Origin: Chloroflexota bacterium
GTDB taxonomy: Bacteria; Chloroflexota; Dehalococcoidia; UBA2979
DNA: 19,295 bases
Assembly (NCBI GenBank): GCA_002701625.1
Contig: NZWK01000002.1
Location: 1-19,295, forward strand
Direction: 5' to 3'
Positions 7,366-14,161 of this stretch are shown here, piece by piece. The notes beneath the pieces were generated by a model, which worked only from the letters and a program-made list of their open reading frames with translations, ran no database searches and was not told the DNA's origin. The first letter of the stretch is position 1. Each line of letters begins with the position of its first letter. A program made the translations under genes and the position numbers.

Positions 7366-8679
7366 ATGAGTCGTGAACTACATCTGAATTTATTCATTAA
7401 TAGTCGAGGCCACCATGAAGCTTCGTGGCGACATCCAGATGCATCAGATCTTGCTTTGACCGACATTCATTACTTACAAGGACTTACACAAAGAGCCGAA
7501 GAGGGCTTATTTGATTCGATTTTTTTAGCTGATCAGCTTGCGTTTCGGGGCGGTGGCGCATCGCTCAGCTTGGAACCTCTGACTTCTCTGGCAGCGCTCG
7601 CAGTGTCCACTAACAACATTGGACTCATAGCTACAGCATCAACTACCTATACTGAACCCTTCAACCTAGCCAGACAATTCGCGTCGCTCGACCATATTAG
7701 TAACGGCCGGATTGGATGGAATATCGTCACGTCTTGGTCTGCACCTGCTGCTCGGAATTACGGTTATGCAAGTCAGATTAGCCATGCTGAGCGGTATGCT
7801 CGTGCTGACGAATTTATGGCGGTAACCAGGAGTTTATGGGACAGCTGGTCTGATGACGCAATTATCGATGACCGAGCAAATGGAAAATATTTAAAGCAAA
7901 ATAGTGTTCGGGAGGGTGGACACGAAGGAACTTTTTACAACGTCGCGGGCCCACTTAATGTGCCTCGTGGGCCTCAAGGTTGGCCGGTACTTGTACAGGC
8001 CGGTTCATCGGACACAGGTCGCAAATTTGCGGCGCAACACGCGGAAGCCGTATTCACAGCTCACATGGAAAAATCTTCAGCAAAGGCCTTTTACAGCGAT
8101 CTAAAATCACTCGTAAAAGCTGAAGGTCGTGACGAAAAGCAATGTCTGATATTACCCGGTCTGAGCCCAGTGATTGCCTCTACTGATGCGGAAGCACAGC
8201 AGTTCAGAGATGAGCTAAATAATCTAGCCGATCCCCAAGAGGGTCTAATTAGTCTCTCTGCCAGATTTGGCGGTACAGATTTCTCTCATCTTCCGCTTGA
8301 CACACCACTTTCGCCAGATGACTTTCCGGATCCGTCCACCGTGGAGGCTGCGCGCAGTCGTACTGAAGTAATTCTTGGAGTAGTTCGAAATGAAAGACCT
8401 ACAATGCGACAACTACTATCGAAGTTAGCGGGCGCACGTGGCCATTATGTTGTTTCAGGTACCCCAGAACATATCGCTGACCTTATTGAAGATTGGTTCA
8501 TTGATGGTGTAGCTGATGGTATTAATCTTATGCCACCCGTGCTACCTAAAATGTTAGACGTTTTTATCGATGAGGTGGTTCCACTATTACAAAGAAAGGG
8601 GATCTTTAGGACCGAATATCAAGGCAATACATTACGTGACCATTATGGCTTAGATAGACCAGACAACACATTTGCGTAA
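7366..8679 (+). CDS. FMNH2-dependent monooxygenase, NtaA/SnaA/DszA family
   Basis: A 437-residue luciferase-like protein of the nitrilotriacetate/dibenzothiophene-sulfone monooxygenase group. Marks of the group are HHEASWRHPDA near residue 17, FLADQLAFRGG near 53, the GRIGWNIVTSW motif near 117, WPVLVQAGSSDTGRKFAA near 206, and a C-terminal LRDHYGLDRP. Known members oxidise nitrilotriacetate, EDTA, sulfones, pristinamycin or cyclic ketones with reduced FMN from a partner reductase. Length and motifs are complete. There is only a weak ribosome site (GGAT about 12 bases upstream). It follows the 6023 monooxygenase on the same strand and may be co-transcribed. Downstream is a 134-base gap with small inverted repeats. 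Confidence 0.93.
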   Translation: MSRELHLNLFINSRGHHEASWRHPDASDLALTDIHYLQGLTQRAEEGLFDSIFLADQLAFRGGGASLSLEPLTSLAALAVSTNNIGLIATASTTYTEPFNLARQFASLDHISNGRIGWNIVTSWSAPAARNYGYASQISHAERYARADEFMAVTRSLWDSWSDDAIIDDRANGKYLKQNSVREGGHEGTFYNVAGPLNVPRGPQGWPVLVQAGSSDTGRKFAAQHAEAVFTAHMEKSSAKAFYSDLKSLVKAEGRDEKQCLILPGLSPVIASTDAEAQQFRDELNNLADPQEGLISLSARFGGTDFSHLPLDTPLSPDDFPDPSTVEAARSRTEVILGVVRNERPTMRQLLSKLAGARGHYVVSGTPEHIADLIEDWFIDGVADGINLMPPVLPKMLDVFIDEVVPLLQRKGIFRTEYQGNTLRDHYGLDRPDNTFA

Positions 8680-8741
8680 AAATCCTTTTTTCGAACAAGC
8701 TCACTTTCTGTATCAGCTAAATTTAGTCTCGCTAAATAATT

Positions 8742-8773
8742 TTTGATTTTATCGCTACATATCTAAAATCAAA
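8742..8773. promoter_or_regulatory. Inverted repeat upstream of F420 nitroreductase-family gene
   Basis: TTTGATTTTA (8742-8751) and TAAAATCAAA (8764-8773) are perfect 10-base arms around a 12-base spacer. The repeat lies about 40 bases before the ATG at 8814. A weak promoter-like pair, TTGATT at 8743 and TAAAAT at 8764, overlaps it with a 15-base spacing. It could be an operator or simply AT-rich sequence. Confidence 0.3.
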
Positions 8774-8813
8774 TACACTACATCTCTTATGTAAGCAGAT
8801 TGACGGAGGAATC

Positions 8814-9242
8814 ATGAGTGAGTACATCGCAAACCCAATTGACTGGGTTGCTAATCAAGTAGAACTATATGAAAGTAGTAACGGTGCCGAAGGCACAACG
8901 TTATTTGACTTGCCGTGCATTATTGTGACCAACAAAGGTAACAAAACAGGTGCAGTCAGGAAAACACCCTTAATGCGTGTCGTAGATGGAGATAATTATG
9001 TCCTAGTAGCATCATGGGGTGGTGCGCCAAAACACCCAGTCTGGTACTACAACCTAAAATCCGACCCAAGTGTAGAAATTAGAGATATCGACAAAGTACA
9101 GCCAATGTCTGTACACGAAGTTACTGACCCAGTGGAAAAAGCGCGACTCTGGAAGATCGCGGTAGCTGCATACCCACCCTATGAGGAGTATCAAGAAAAA
9201 ACTTCGCGGGTTATTCCAGTGTTCGTAGCAGTGCCAGTCTAG
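8814..9242 (+). CDS. F420-dependent nitroreductase/quinone reductase (DDN) family protein
   Basis: A 142-residue split-beta-barrel protein of the deazaflavin-dependent nitroreductase family (Ddn, Rv3547-like). Typical features are LFDLPCIIVTNKGNKTG near residues 30-46, RKTPLMRVVDGDNYVLVAS at 49-67, then GGAPKHPVWYYNL. These correspond to the F420-binding strands and loop of characterised Ddn proteins. Such proteins use reduced F420 to reduce quinones, nitro groups or enones, and the gene implies that the host makes F420. The C terminus has the usual AYPPYEEYQEKTSR and IPVF pattern. The ATG is preceded by an excellent GGAGG site. It follows the two monooxygenases on the same strand after 134 bases and precedes a 58-residue gene. 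Confidence 0.92.
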   Translation: MSEYIANPIDWVANQVELYESSNGAEGTTLFDLPCIIVTNKGNKTGAVRKTPLMRVVDGDNYVLVASWGGAPKHPVWYYNLKSDPSVEIRDIDKVQPMSVHEVTDPVEKARLWKIAVAAYPPYEEYQEKTSRVIPVFVAVPV

Positions 9243-9327
9243 AACACTCTAGTATTTACTGGGGATAAAGCTTGATGCCAAGCTCGAGATGAAATAACAA
9301 GACTAGTCACAGGCTGGGAGAAAGAGC

Positions 9328-9504
9328 ATGGCTAATAAAGCTGATCCATCCACGATAAAAACATTGCTGAAACGAGCTAAAAAGAATGCCCACGAGCAAG
9401 CAGAAGCCAAAAAATCCGAACAGGACGACATAGTTCGCTGGGAACAAAAAAATGGACGTGCTAAGTGGTCAGAATTAGACGAGGCCTACAACGGCAAAAA
9501 ATGA
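9328..9504 (+). CDS. Small charged protein, 58 residues
   Basis: A short reading frame that begins with ATG preceded by GGGAG eight bases upstream and ends with TGA at 9502-9504. The 58 residues are highly charged and helix-prone: a basic first half (TLLKRAKKNAHEQAEAKK), then a middle with two tryptophans (VRWEQKNGRAKWSELDE). There is no cysteine pair, membrane helix or signal. It lies in the 384-base gap between the F420 nitroreductase-family gene and the convergent luciferase-like gene, just before the 16-bp inverted repeat. Good binding site and biased, protein-like composition support it being real. The family is not recognised; it could bind nucleic acid or a partner protein. Confidence 0.6.
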   Translation: MANKADPSTIKTLLKRAKKNAHEQAEAKKSEQDDIVRWEQKNGRAKWSELDEAYNGKK

Positions 9505-9558
9505 AGGGCCATACCAACCTCGCCCATGGTTGTTTACTGACACAAGCTCTAAGATGAG

Positions 9559-9610
9559 GGTGATCCGTTATTGGCCAAAGCTTTGCCGAGTTCACCAATA
9601 ACGGATCACC
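9559..9610. terminator. Perfect 16-bp inverted repeat between convergent genes
   Basis: Arms at 9559-9574 and 9595-9610 are exact reverse complements (GGTGATCCGTTATTGG), with a 20-base spacer containing AAAGCTTT. The stem may extend by a few weaker pairs outward. It lies between the end of the 58-residue gene and the end of the convergent gene at 9627, so it most likely acts as a shared transcription end. No T-run follows on either strand. Confidence 0.6.
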
Positions 9611-9626
9611 TTCCAAACTCGTCAGC

Positions 9627-10571
9627 TTAATCGAAAGCTGACAGAACCTCTTCATCTAACCTCTGCAAGGACTCAAAATTGCTTGGGCGAGGTGAAAACA
9701 TAATCTCATCTACCCCGGCCTCAATGAACTCGCCAACACGGTGAATGATGTAGTCTGCAGTACCTGCAACCGTTCCAGACCCTACCTGGTCGATAAACAG
9801 TTCAGTTTCATCAGTATTTTCAGAGAGTTTTATCGGCATCGAAATCGTGTACTTAATCTCAGATGGATCGCGCCCGACGTCTTCGCAGTGCTTCTCAATC
9901 ACTTCTACTTTATGTTTGTATAGCTGAAGTGACATGCCACCGTAACGTTCATTCTCCTCCTTACCCACTGCAAAACCGTCTAAATTCCAAATATCACCAT
10001 ATTTCGCCAATGTCCTCAATGTCCTTTTTTCACCCATTCCACCGATCATGATCGGTATATGTGGATTCTGAACTGCAGCTGGTGAAAGTGGTGCTTTGTC
10101 TAACGTATAGTACTTGCCATCGAAATCTACAGGTCCGGTAGCAGTAAATAATTCATGTATTAACTGACAGGCTTCTTCGAATCGATTAGACCTTTCACCC
10201 AAAGAGGGAAAATCCCAGCCGTAGGCCTCATGTTCGCGCTTGAACCAAGCTGCACCCACGCTCAAAATAAATCGCCCTTGAGAAATCTGATCGATAGTAG
10301 TCGCCATTTTTGCCACCAAACCGGGATTCCGATAGGTATTTCCACTTACCATGTGACCCATCCGTAATTTTGTCGTCATGCCAGCAACAGCAGCGAGAAG
10401 TGACCAAGATTCAAAAATCGGCTGATCTTCGGCGCCTTTCCAAGCAGCCGGAGGTATAAAATGATCTGGAAACCAAATACTTTCCCAACGACCCGATTCC
10501 ATCGTGCCAATGGCACCACTTATTTCATCCCAGCTGGTTGTATAACTTGATACCGATGCCCCGAACTTCAT
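9627..10571 (-). CDS. LLM class F420-dependent oxidoreductase (Rv1855c-like)
   Basis: A 314-residue luciferase-like protein that matches the pattern of the mycobacterial Rv1855c F420 family. The first motifs are ESIWFPDHFIPP at 29-40, ESWSLLAAVAG near 55 and TKLRMGHMVSGNTYRNPGLVAKMA near 68-91. GRFILSVGAAWFKREHEAYGWDFPS follows near 100-124. The enzyme probably transfers hydride between reduced F420 and an organic substrate in the cytoplasm. The start ATG is preceded by AAGGGA at six to seven bases. It is convergent with the F420 nitroreductase-family/58-residue genes and divergent from the Rid-family gene. It is a separate branch from the other two luciferase-like proteins here, so the cluster is not a recent tandem duplication. 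Confidence 0.92.
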   Translation of the reverse strand: MKFGASVSSYTTSWDEISGAIGTMESGRWESIWFPDHFIPPAAWKGAEDQPIFESWSLLAAVAGMTTKLRMGHMVSGNTYRNPGLVAKMATTIDQISQGRFILSVGAAWFKREHEAYGWDFPSLGERSNRFEEACQLIHELFTATGPVDFDGKYYTLDKAPLSPAAVQNPHIPIMIGGMGEKRTLRTLAKYGDIWNLDGFAVGKEENERYGGMSLQLYKHKVEVIEKHCEDVGRDPSEIKYTISMPIKLSENTDETELFIDQVGSGTVAGTADYIIHRVGEFIEAGVDEIMFSPRPSNFESLQRLDEEVLSAFD

Positions 10572-10733
10572 TTTCTATCCCTTCACTCGCAACTTTTAAC
10601 GCTTAACTAGTAATGACTTTTGACCACAGAGATTGAATCCGACCTCATAACTAAATCAATTCATCGGAAGCGTAACTGTACTATCATCCCACGGCATACC
10701 GGCAACTATTGCATATCTGAAAGGAATTAAATA

Positions 10734-11126
10734 ATGAGTGTGAAATTTGTTGACCCAGATACCTCACCGGCACCAGCAGGTGGGTACCGAACTCTTGCAA
10801 TTATTCCAAGTGACCAACGTGTCTTGGCCATTGCGGGCCAAATCGGAAATCAAATGGACGGAAGTATCATCACGGGACTTGAAGCCCAGTACGCACAAGC
10901 ACTCGCTAATATCAATGCCATCGTCGCGTCTGAAGGAGGATCGTCGATCGATATCGCGAGAATCACTGTGTTCTTGACTGAAGAACCGAGCGATTGGACG
11001 AGCATCGGTAAGGCAAATGCACAGGAGTTTCCAGAAGGCCCGCCCGCTATGAGTTGGATTTACGTGGCCGGACTTTTTCGACCTGACGTAAAAGTTGAAA
11101 TTGAAGCGATCGCCGCCGTTTCGTAA
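10734..11126 (+). CDS. Rid family protein lacking the catalytic arginine
   Basis: A 130-residue protein with the chorismate-mutase-like Rid (YjgF/YER057c/UK114) fold. Visible are the strand LAIAGQIG near residue 31, helix YAQALANINAIVASEGGS, VFLTEEPSDW near 79, and the C-terminal VKVEIEAIAAV. Family members form trimers with active sites between subunits, and RidA hydrolyses reactive enamines and imines. In RidA the segment near the C terminus carries a required arginine (PARS). Here it reads PPAMSW with Met106 in that place, so classic deaminase activity is unlikely. The ATG follows AAAGGA. It may be co-transcribed with the unrecognised gene starting 50 bases downstream. Confidence 0.9.
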   Translation: MSVKFVDPDTSPAPAGGYRTLAIIPSDQRVLAIAGQIGNQMDGSIITGLEAQYAQALANINAIVASEGGSSIDIARITVFLTEEPSDWTSIGKANAQEFPEGPPAMSWIYVAGLFRPDVKVEIEAIAAVS

Positions 11127-11176
11127 CTATCCGTTTCTTTTATATTTAAGCCCAATCTTAAAAGAGGATGAGACCT

Positions 11177-12064
11177 ATGGTCGACATTTTTATAAGTCCG
11201 TTCTCCAACCTCAGCTACGGAGAGCCAGCTATTAAACATGAGAAAAACAGCTCGACTGGTGAGTTTGACAGATTTCTTGTATGGCCTGACTTGCTCCACA
11301 ATCAGGAGAAATTACTGGACTCGATTTCGGGGGCCACGCAGATATACGCTCCACTAACTGCGGAAGATTATGATCTTCACAGGTATATTGCCCGTCTCTT
11401 TCTCGGCAATATTGAAACCACGACACACTTTGAGCAGGATGAAAAAGGGAATGCCACCCAAGTTGAATTATCACTAGTTGGTAACTATGAAGACCATGAA
11501 CAAGCTTTTCAGCGCATAGCTTTAGAGTTTGCCCGAGAATATGGGGACTACCTAAGCCGTGATCATATGTTTCTTCAACCTCTAGATAGTAGTACCCATC
11601 GTTTCGCCAATTATCCAAGGCTGAAATCATGGTTCACTGAATGGTTTGATTTGAGCTATTGCGTGCTTAAAAAGTCTGTGGGCTGCACTGACGATCTCAT
11701 ATATAGAGGGACAGTTGAACAGATCGATCCTACCGCAACAAATTCAAATGAATCATTAATCAAACGAAAGATTAAACAGCATACGTCAGGTGACATCGCG
11801 ATCCAAGGCGGTCAAACGATCACAACATTGCTTCCGGATTCTCTGGCTGGCTACTGTTGGCTTCTGATGGCTCGAGAGTTAACTGCCGGTGTCGATTATG
11901 AAGCATGCAGCCAGCGTTATATTACCCGCTGCAACCGCCGCTCCAATGAAAGTTTTTGCCAATGCACCCTGCCTAATTCAATTCCTACGCTTAAGACCGC
12001 CAGAGAAGTCCTGCACTGTTGTGATCGTTGTGACTTGGCAGCAAGTGAACCTTCTAAGAGCTGA
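11177..12064 (+). CDS. Unrecognised protein with cysteine-rich C terminus
   Basis: A 295-residue soluble protein. Residues 1-220 have mixed alpha/beta character with no known motif. Residues 222-285 carry most cysteines: 227, 244, 252, 261, 263, 281, 282 and 285, in patterns such as CSQRYITRC, FCQC and HCCDRC. This suggests a metal (zinc) site, similar in placement to C-terminal zinc knuckles of ABATE/CGNR-type or related proteins, but the spacing does not match any family I know. The start at 11177 is favoured over 11168 because GAGG lies nine bases before it and abuts the earlier ATG. It follows the Rid gene by 50 bases on the same strand. A late frameshift was considered, but the other frames of the tail show no better match. 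Confidence 0.65.
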   Translation: MVDIFISPFSNLSYGEPAIKHEKNSSTGEFDRFLVWPDLLHNQEKLLDSISGATQIYAPLTAEDYDLHRYIARLFLGNIETTTHFEQDEKGNATQVELSLVGNYEDHEQAFQRIALEFAREYGDYLSRDHMFLQPLDSSTHRFANYPRLKSWFTEWFDLSYCVLKKSVGCTDDLIYRGTVEQIDPTATNSNESLIKRKIKQHTSGDIAIQGGQTITTLLPDSLAGYCWLLMARELTAGVDYEACSQRYITRCNRRSNESFCQCTLPNSIPTLKTAREVLHCCDRCDLAASEPSKS

Positions 12065-12218
12065 AGAAAATAGCTCTTGAAGTACAACAACAGATGGTTG
12101 GCATATTTCTTTTAGATGCGAAACCTAATTTGCCATCAGGGCGGCCACAATCTGATACGCTTCGACGTAACTTGGTCCAAAAAATCATGCAGGGACGCAC
12201 TGTCCGGAAGGCATATCA

Positions 12219-12461
12219 ATGAAAGAGCTACCAGTCATCGCACAAAAAGATCCGTACATCGTAAATGTGGAAGAGGGAAAAAGTTATTTATGGTGTTCAT
12301 GTGGAAGAAGCGAAAAGCAACCATTTTGTGACTCCTCCCATCGCGGAACTGAATTTAAGCCAGTGAAGTACACAGCCGAAGCTGATGAGGAAATCTATTT
12401 TTGCGGATGTAAAAACTCTAGCGATCAGCCTCTTTGCGATGACACACATTTCACTCTTTAG
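12219..12461 (+). CDS. Dual CDGSH-type iron-sulfur protein
   Basis: An 80-residue protein with two CDGSH-type [2Fe-2S] sites. Site 1 has Cys26, Cys28, Cys37 and His41 (CSCGRSEKQPFCDSSH). Site 2 has Cys62, Cys64, Cys73 and His77 (CGCKNSSDQPLCDDTH). Each is the three-cysteine, one-histidine cluster ligand set of mitoNEET/Miner2-like proteins; the consensus glycine before the Ser/Thr-His is replaced by Ser and Asp. It should be a small cytoplasmic redox or cluster-transfer protein. ATG 12219 has GGAAGG seven bases upstream. It stands alone in a plus-strand run; the 154 bases before it show no other gene. Confidence 0.9.
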   Translation: MKELPVIAQKDPYIVNVEEGKSYLWCSCGRSEKQPFCDSSHRGTEFKPVKYTAEADEEIYFCGCKNSSDQPLCDDTHFTL

Positions 12462-12529
12462 CCAGTCTTAATCGCCTCGATATTGATAAACAAAAACGCG
12501 GCTAGAAAGCCCTTTCAAATCTTCTCGCA

Positions 12530-12552
12530 TGAGATTTTTAGCACAAATCTCA
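12530..12552. repeat. 8-bp inverted repeat between CDGSH and membrane protein genes
   Basis: TGAGATTT and AAATCTCA are perfect arms around TTAGCAC. The repeat is 68 bases after the CDGSH stop and 43 bases before the next ATG. It could be a weak terminator for the first gene or an operator for the second. There is no T-run immediately after the right arm. Confidence 0.3.
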
Positions 12553-12594
12553 CATAGCAAGCTGTATCCTTGCGCTGAACGAAAAGGAGACTCG

Positions 12595-12963
12595 ATGAAC
12601 CGAGAAGAACTTAGCGAAGGTCTTAGAAACCGAATTGGTGACTACTGGAAAGTTAGCTCAATTGCCGTCACTAGCCAAATGGCTCTTGTGATAGCAATTG
12701 TTGCCGCAGACATTGACAGTTCTGAGCGACTACTGGTGAGTGTCGCGATGATTGTCGCAGCTCTCTTTCAAATCATTGCCGGCGATCCCGCTATTAAAGG
12801 ATCAATGATGATTGCTTCAGATTTACTTAATCTTGATGATGATGAGCTGAAAGGCAGTTCCACTTATGAAGATTTGAAGGCGACGCCTTGGGCAATGTTC
12901 CGTATGACGAACTTGGTTCTGCCGGTGGTGGTCGCTGTTGTCGCGATAGTGACAATGTATTAA
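12595..12963 (+). CDS. Hypothetical small membrane protein
   Basis: A 122-residue protein with three hydrophobic segments at about residues 20-37, 45-63 and 101-122, and a hydrophilic acidic stretch (LLNLDDDELKG) between the second and third. No family was recognised. It should sit in the cytoplasmic membrane with a short acidic loop. ATG 12595 is chosen for the AAGGAG six bases upstream; the frame is open from 12529, but those 22 residues precede this site. It ends seven bases before the 42-base perfect hairpin, so it is probably a single-gene transcript. Its convergent neighbour is the pyridoxamine-oxidase-like gene. Confidence 0.7.
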   Translation: MNREELSEGLRNRIGDYWKVSSIAVTSQMALVIAIVAADIDSSERLLVSVAMIVAALFQIIAGDPAIKGSMMIASDLLNLDDDELKGSSTYEDLKATPWAMFRMTNLVLPVVVAVVAIVTMY

Positions 12964-12970
12964 TGAAAAA

Positions 12971-13012
12971 CATTTAAAGATATGTCCAGACATCTGGACA
13001 TATCTTTAAATG
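12971..13012 (-). terminator. Perfect 20-bp hairpin with T-run on the minus strand
   Basis: Arms of 20 bases (12971-12990 and 12993-13012) are exact reverse complements with two bases between. Read on the minus strand the hairpin is followed at once by TTTTT (12966-12970), so it fits an intrinsic terminator for the gene at 13045-13650, whose stop is 32 bases away. It also begins seven bases after the convergent membrane-protein stop and may end that transcript too. Confidence 0.75.
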
Positions 13013-13044
13013 ACAGTCAATGAAAACATACTCGCCTGGAGTAT

Positions 13045-13650
13045 CTACTCAGGTAAAGTGTGGTCCTTAGAACTTAATAAATCGCCAGATCCGGCGTCTA
13101 TCATTCGTAGTTTCCAATCTGCAATTGGTGTCTTTGTCCCAGCTTCTGGCACAAAGACCGAACGTTCAACTAACTCAAGCTTATGAATATATCTCGGGCA
13201 ATTAACAAATACCTCTCGTGCCTTAACTTTCACAATAAATTGAGCCTCAGGATATTGAGACAATAGGTCGTCTGAAGAGTGAAGCGATGCCGTCCCATTA
13301 AGGCGCATGCGACTCTGGCCCTCAAAGTCAATGAATAGTAGACCGACTTCACCATTGTCAACAATACTGCCGGCAGTCATAAACATGCCATTGCCATCAT
13401 AAACAGGAAACGCAATTGTCTCCTCGTCCAATACTTTCACGAAACCCGGCGAACCACCTTTATACGAACAATTAGCATGACCATCCGCATCGACCGTAGC
13501 CAGAAAAAACATATCTCGCGCCTCTATAAAAAGTCGATCATCTTCTCGAATAGAGGCGTGTACAGCTTTCTCAGCCATTTGATCAGCAAGTCGAAGTGAA
13601 TCAGCCTGAGCTTGAACCTCGCGCTGACCTTCTGTGAAATCCTTTGGCAT
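13045..13650 (-). CDS. Pyridoxamine 5'-phosphate oxidase-like FMN-binding protein
   Basis: A 201-residue split-barrel flavin-type protein. Residues about 35-110 carry the family core: FIEARDMFFLATVDADGHAN, then SYKGGSPGFVKVLDEETIAFPVYDGNGMF, then GEVGLLFIDFEGQSRMRLNGTA. This is the general stress/pyridoxamine-oxidase-like branch, not PdxH itself, which has a dedicated C-terminal domain and other residues. Members usually bind FMN or F420 and reduce small molecules. ATG 13648-13650 is chosen because GGAGA lies five bases upstream; an in-frame TTG at 13662 is less likely. It is a single-gene unit ending in the strong hairpin at 12971-13012. Confidence 0.87.
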   Translation of the reverse strand: MPKDFTEGQREVQAQADSLRLADQMAEKAVHASIREDDRLFIEARDMFFLATVDADGHANCSYKGGSPGFVKVLDEETIAFPVYDGNGMFMTAGSIVDNGEVGLLFIDFEGQSRMRLNGTASLHSSDDLLSQYPEAQFIVKVKAREVFVNCPRYIHKLELVERSVFVPEAGTKTPIADWKLRMIDAGSGDLLSSKDHTLPE

Positions 13651-13743
13651 AATATTCTCCAAAATACATATTTAAACACTCACTTGATTGTATCTACTTG
13701 CGTAGATGTATCTGCCGGGAAACCAACAAGCTGAAAAACTGGA

Positions 13744-13905
13744 TCACTCCTTAAAAGAAGTATTCAATTCCTTAGAAACCTGTTTACTGAACCATACCAG
13801 GATTGAGAGCCAAGCCATCGCACTACCTACTATCGACAAAGCACCATATCCAATAATTAGACCAATACTTGGGCGATACCGATGCAGTCGTGTAAGTGAT
13901 TTCAT
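13744..13905 (-). CDS. Small one-helix membrane protein, 53 residues
   Basis: An ATG-to-TGA frame on the minus strand encoding 53 residues. It has a basic start (KSLTRLHRYRPS), one hydrophobic helix (about residues 14-40, GLIIGYGALSIVGSAMAWLSILVWF) and a charged tail (KQVSKELNTSFKE). This is the classic layout of a small single-pass inner-membrane protein with positive residues inside. No clear ribosome binding site precedes the ATG, which lowers confidence. It sits upstream of and on the same strand as the pyridoxamine-oxidase-like gene, 93 bases away. The function cannot be told. The plus-strand frame in the same place lacks protein-like features. Confidence 0.5.
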   Translation of the reverse strand: MKSLTRLHRYRPSIGLIIGYGALSIVGSAMAWLSILVWFSKQVSKELNTSFKE

Positions 13906-13970
13906 AGTGAGTAAATTGTAATATTTTCACTAAAAAATTACATCACACGTTTATAAATAAATAGCTTTGC

Positions 13971-14062
13971 CTAAAAAATAAGGAGCGAGGTTGAGACCTC
14001 GCCCCTTATTAGACTTGGGGTAGAAGCCCCCGCATCCAATTATTGCTGACTCGCAAGTCAAC
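13971..14062 (-). ncRNA. Cluster of hairpins ending in a minus-strand terminator, candidate small RNA or leader
   Basis: Reading the minus strand from 14062 down, there are three stems. TGACT/AGTCA lie at 14047-14060. GGGG/CCCC flank 14017-14030. A 15-bp stem with one mismatch has arms at 13996-14010 and 13977-13991 around loop CTCA. The last stem is followed by a T-run (13973-13978), as in an intrinsic terminator. No minus-strand protein gene lies upstream to need it, so the transcript could be a small RNA or a leader/attenuator of the small membrane-protein gene. I recognise no known RNA family, and the promoter is not clear. Confidence 0.4.
13977..14010 (-). terminator. 15-bp hairpin with T-run, minus strand
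   Basis: The G+C-rich stem has a single mismatch and a four-base loop. On the minus strand it runs straight into TTTTTT (13973-13978), giving a good Rho-independent terminator. The 65-base stretch between it and ATG 13905 could hold a promoter. Confidence 0.6.
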
Positions 14063-14161
14063 ACGTAACTCATCTAACTATATCTAAAATTATGTGTAAA
14101 AACAGATAAACTGAAAACTCAAATCACGTTACACGGGTAGTTTTTGGTTAGTTAGTCAAAA

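Noticed and set aside
6023..8679. The two adjacent luciferase-like genes as a heterodimeric luxAB-like pair
   Set aside because: They belong to different subfamilies (LuxA-like and NtaA/DszA-like) and show no close similarity, so a true luciferase pair is unlikely.
13706..13921. Plus-strand frame of 71 codons
   Set aside because: It lies opposite the more convincing minus-strand one-helix protein, has no binding site and shows no motif.
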